Below the pieces are notes generated by a model, which saw only the letters and a list, made by a program, of their open reading frames with translations, was not told the origin of the DNA and did no database searches. Below, one piece after another: positions 4,875 through 5,902 of a DNA stretch of 5,902 nucleotides (positions are counted from its first letter, which is position 1; each line of letters starts with the position of its first letter). Position numbers and translations under genes: made by a program. The DNA comes from Chlorobiota bacterium (GTDB lineage: Bacteria > Bacteroidota > Bacteroidia > Bacteroidales > JAADJA01): contig JAUVIX010000256.1 in assembly GCA_030592565.1 (NCBI GenBank), forward strand, positions 1 to 5,902. Reading direction: 5' to 3'.

Positions 4875-5902
4875 TTATTGAATAATTAGCTTTTTGAAAA
4901 ATCTTTTGTTTTCACTCTCTACTTTCAGCAGATATATCCCTTTAGCAAAATCAGAAATATCAATATTTTCAACTTGATTGGATAATTTTTTCTGAAAAAT
5001 AATTATTCCCTGCGAATTAAATATTTGCAAATTTGAATTCGCAATATCCAAGTCTGATATTTGAATATTGAATTTTCCGCTATTCGGATTAGGATAAACC
5101 GTAACGTACTGTTCCTCCGAAACCGGACTTGGATCAATACCAACAGGGATATAGCCGAACCATTGTAATGCTTCCTGTACAATCATATTAATGTCATCAT
5201 CGTTTGTGAACTGCGAAAGATCAAAGCTGGTAAAAAATGATTTGTAAATTAAGTTATCTAAAGATAAAGCACAAGAATTGTGATAGGCATAAGCCTGCCC
5301 ATTAAAAGGGCCATCTTCAAAAATAAAATTGGTAATCGAACTGATTTGTGGATATAAGACTTCATCTTGATATACCTCAGGACAATCCCCTTCAGTTAAT
5401 ACATCAGGGCTATTAGAGAAAACAGGCAACTCCTGATTTGCATTTCCAATTACAGATTCATCTGTGATTAATATGCTTCCTTCCGAATAATCATAAATAT
5501 CAGGGCCACCTATTCCATCTGTCCCACCACCATATCCTGTAGGAATATGTCTGCCACGTAAATATGCATAATAGAATTTAACTAAAGGCCTGTAGTACAA
5601 CTCAAAACTATATAAGGAGTATGCATTATTGGCAATATCATCGGCTGCAGTAAAAATATTTTTGGGATTATCAATTGTCCCTGAATCCAGAAATTCCATT
5701 AAAGCTAAACTGAGAGTATCTTCTTCTTCACTGTGCCCCATTGATTTACTGTACATAAATATGATATCATAATTATCAGTAATTCTATAACTGTCGTATT
5801 CTTCCCAATTGTAAATATCATAAACAATACTTTGGTTATCAAATGCTGCGACATAAGTATCAAACTCAATATCATTATAATCCTGTGAACCTGAATATGC
5901 CA
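4875..5902 (-). CDS. Secreted protein with C-terminal type IX secretion sorting domain (partial, lacks N-terminus)
   Basis: The frame is open from the right edge (first full codon at 5900) to a stop at 4875-4877, giving 341 C-terminal residues; an internal Met at 5756 is not the start. Residues about 265-341 are a Por/type IX sorting domain: VYPNPNSGKFNI near 268-279, then a short beta-rich region with KGIYLLKV (320-327) and the basic tail KRFFKKLIIQ. Such a domain directs cargo across the outer membrane, where it is usually cleaved and the protein attached to the surface or released. Residues about 10-250 are less clear. The order hydrophobic strand (NYDIIFMYSKSMG, 43-55), acidic helix, then FTAADDIA (83-90) recalls the class I amidotransferase-like/ThuA-like fold seen attached to secreted peptidases, without a recognisable catalytic triad. 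This is a tentative impression. Only two cysteines (about residues 173 and 210) are present. Any catalytic domain and the signal peptide would lie outside the window. Confidence 0.85.
   Translation of the reverse strand, partial: AYSGSQDYNDIEFDTYVAAFDNQSIVYDIYNWEEYDSYRITDNYDIIFMYSKSMGHSEEEDTLSLALMEFLDSGTIDNPKNIFTAADDIANNAYSLYSFELYYRPLVKFYYAYLRGRHIPTGYGGGTDGIGGPDIYDYSEGSILITDESVIGNANQELPVFSNSPDVLTEGDCPEVYQDEVLYPQISSITNFIFEDGPFNGQAYAYHNSCALSLDNLIYKSFFTSFDLSQFTNDDDINMIVQEALQWFGYIPVGIDPSPVSEEQYVTVYPNPNSGKFNIQISDLDIANSNLQIFNSQGIIIFQKKLSNQVENIDISDFAKGIYLLKVESENKRFFKKLIIQ

Noticed and set aside
5754..5756. ATG at 5756 as the start of the secreted protein
   Set aside because: The frame stays open for 48 more codons to the window edge, no promoter or leader precedes the ATG, and a type IX cargo needs a signal peptide that is not found here.

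Overview
The window looks like chromosomal DNA of a Bacteroidota (Bacteroidetes) bacterium. Four signs agree: low GC, a C-terminal type IX secretion sorting domain (4875-5902), translation starts without Shine-Dalgarno motifs but with A/T-rich leaders, and promoters of the Bacteroidetes form TAnnTTTG with an upstream TTG/TTTG (1984-2015, 3031-3063, 4801-4808). I cannot name a genus.

Layout. 1-1416 (minus) holds the first 472 codons of a FadN-type 3-hydroxyacyl-CoA dehydrogenase/enoyl-CoA hydratase, which runs off the left edge. 1499-1957 (minus) is a MarR-family regulator just upstream of it, with its own promoter and a possible operator. These two read as the start of a fatty-acid beta-oxidation operon. 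1958-3095 is an 1.1 kb gene-poor stretch. It carries a 498-bp element with 24-bp terminal inverted repeats and an apparent 8-bp target duplication, which contains an inverted pair of REP-like hairpins. It also carries a separate ~304-bp three-block inverted-repeat element with a short tandem array. 3096-3332 (plus) is a 78-residue protein with two CDGSH iron-sulfur motifs. 3618-4760 (minus) is a membrane-bound hybrid-free sensor histidine kinase with no response regulator in view. 4875-5902 (minus) is the C-terminal 341 codons of a secreted T9SS cargo protein that enters from the right edge.

How the parts relate. The MarR and FadN genes are the only clear functional unit: the regulator probably senses fatty-acyl-CoA or a related ligand and controls the catabolic genes, including itself. 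The CDGSH gene, kinase and secreted protein appear to be independent transcription units, and nothing in the sequence links them. I see no rRNA, tRNA, CRISPR array, toxin-antitoxin pair or defence system. The most unusual content is the mobile-element and repeat structure of the 2.0-3.1 kb region and the short palindromic repeats that have entered the marR-fadN junction. No wholly new system could be demonstrated.
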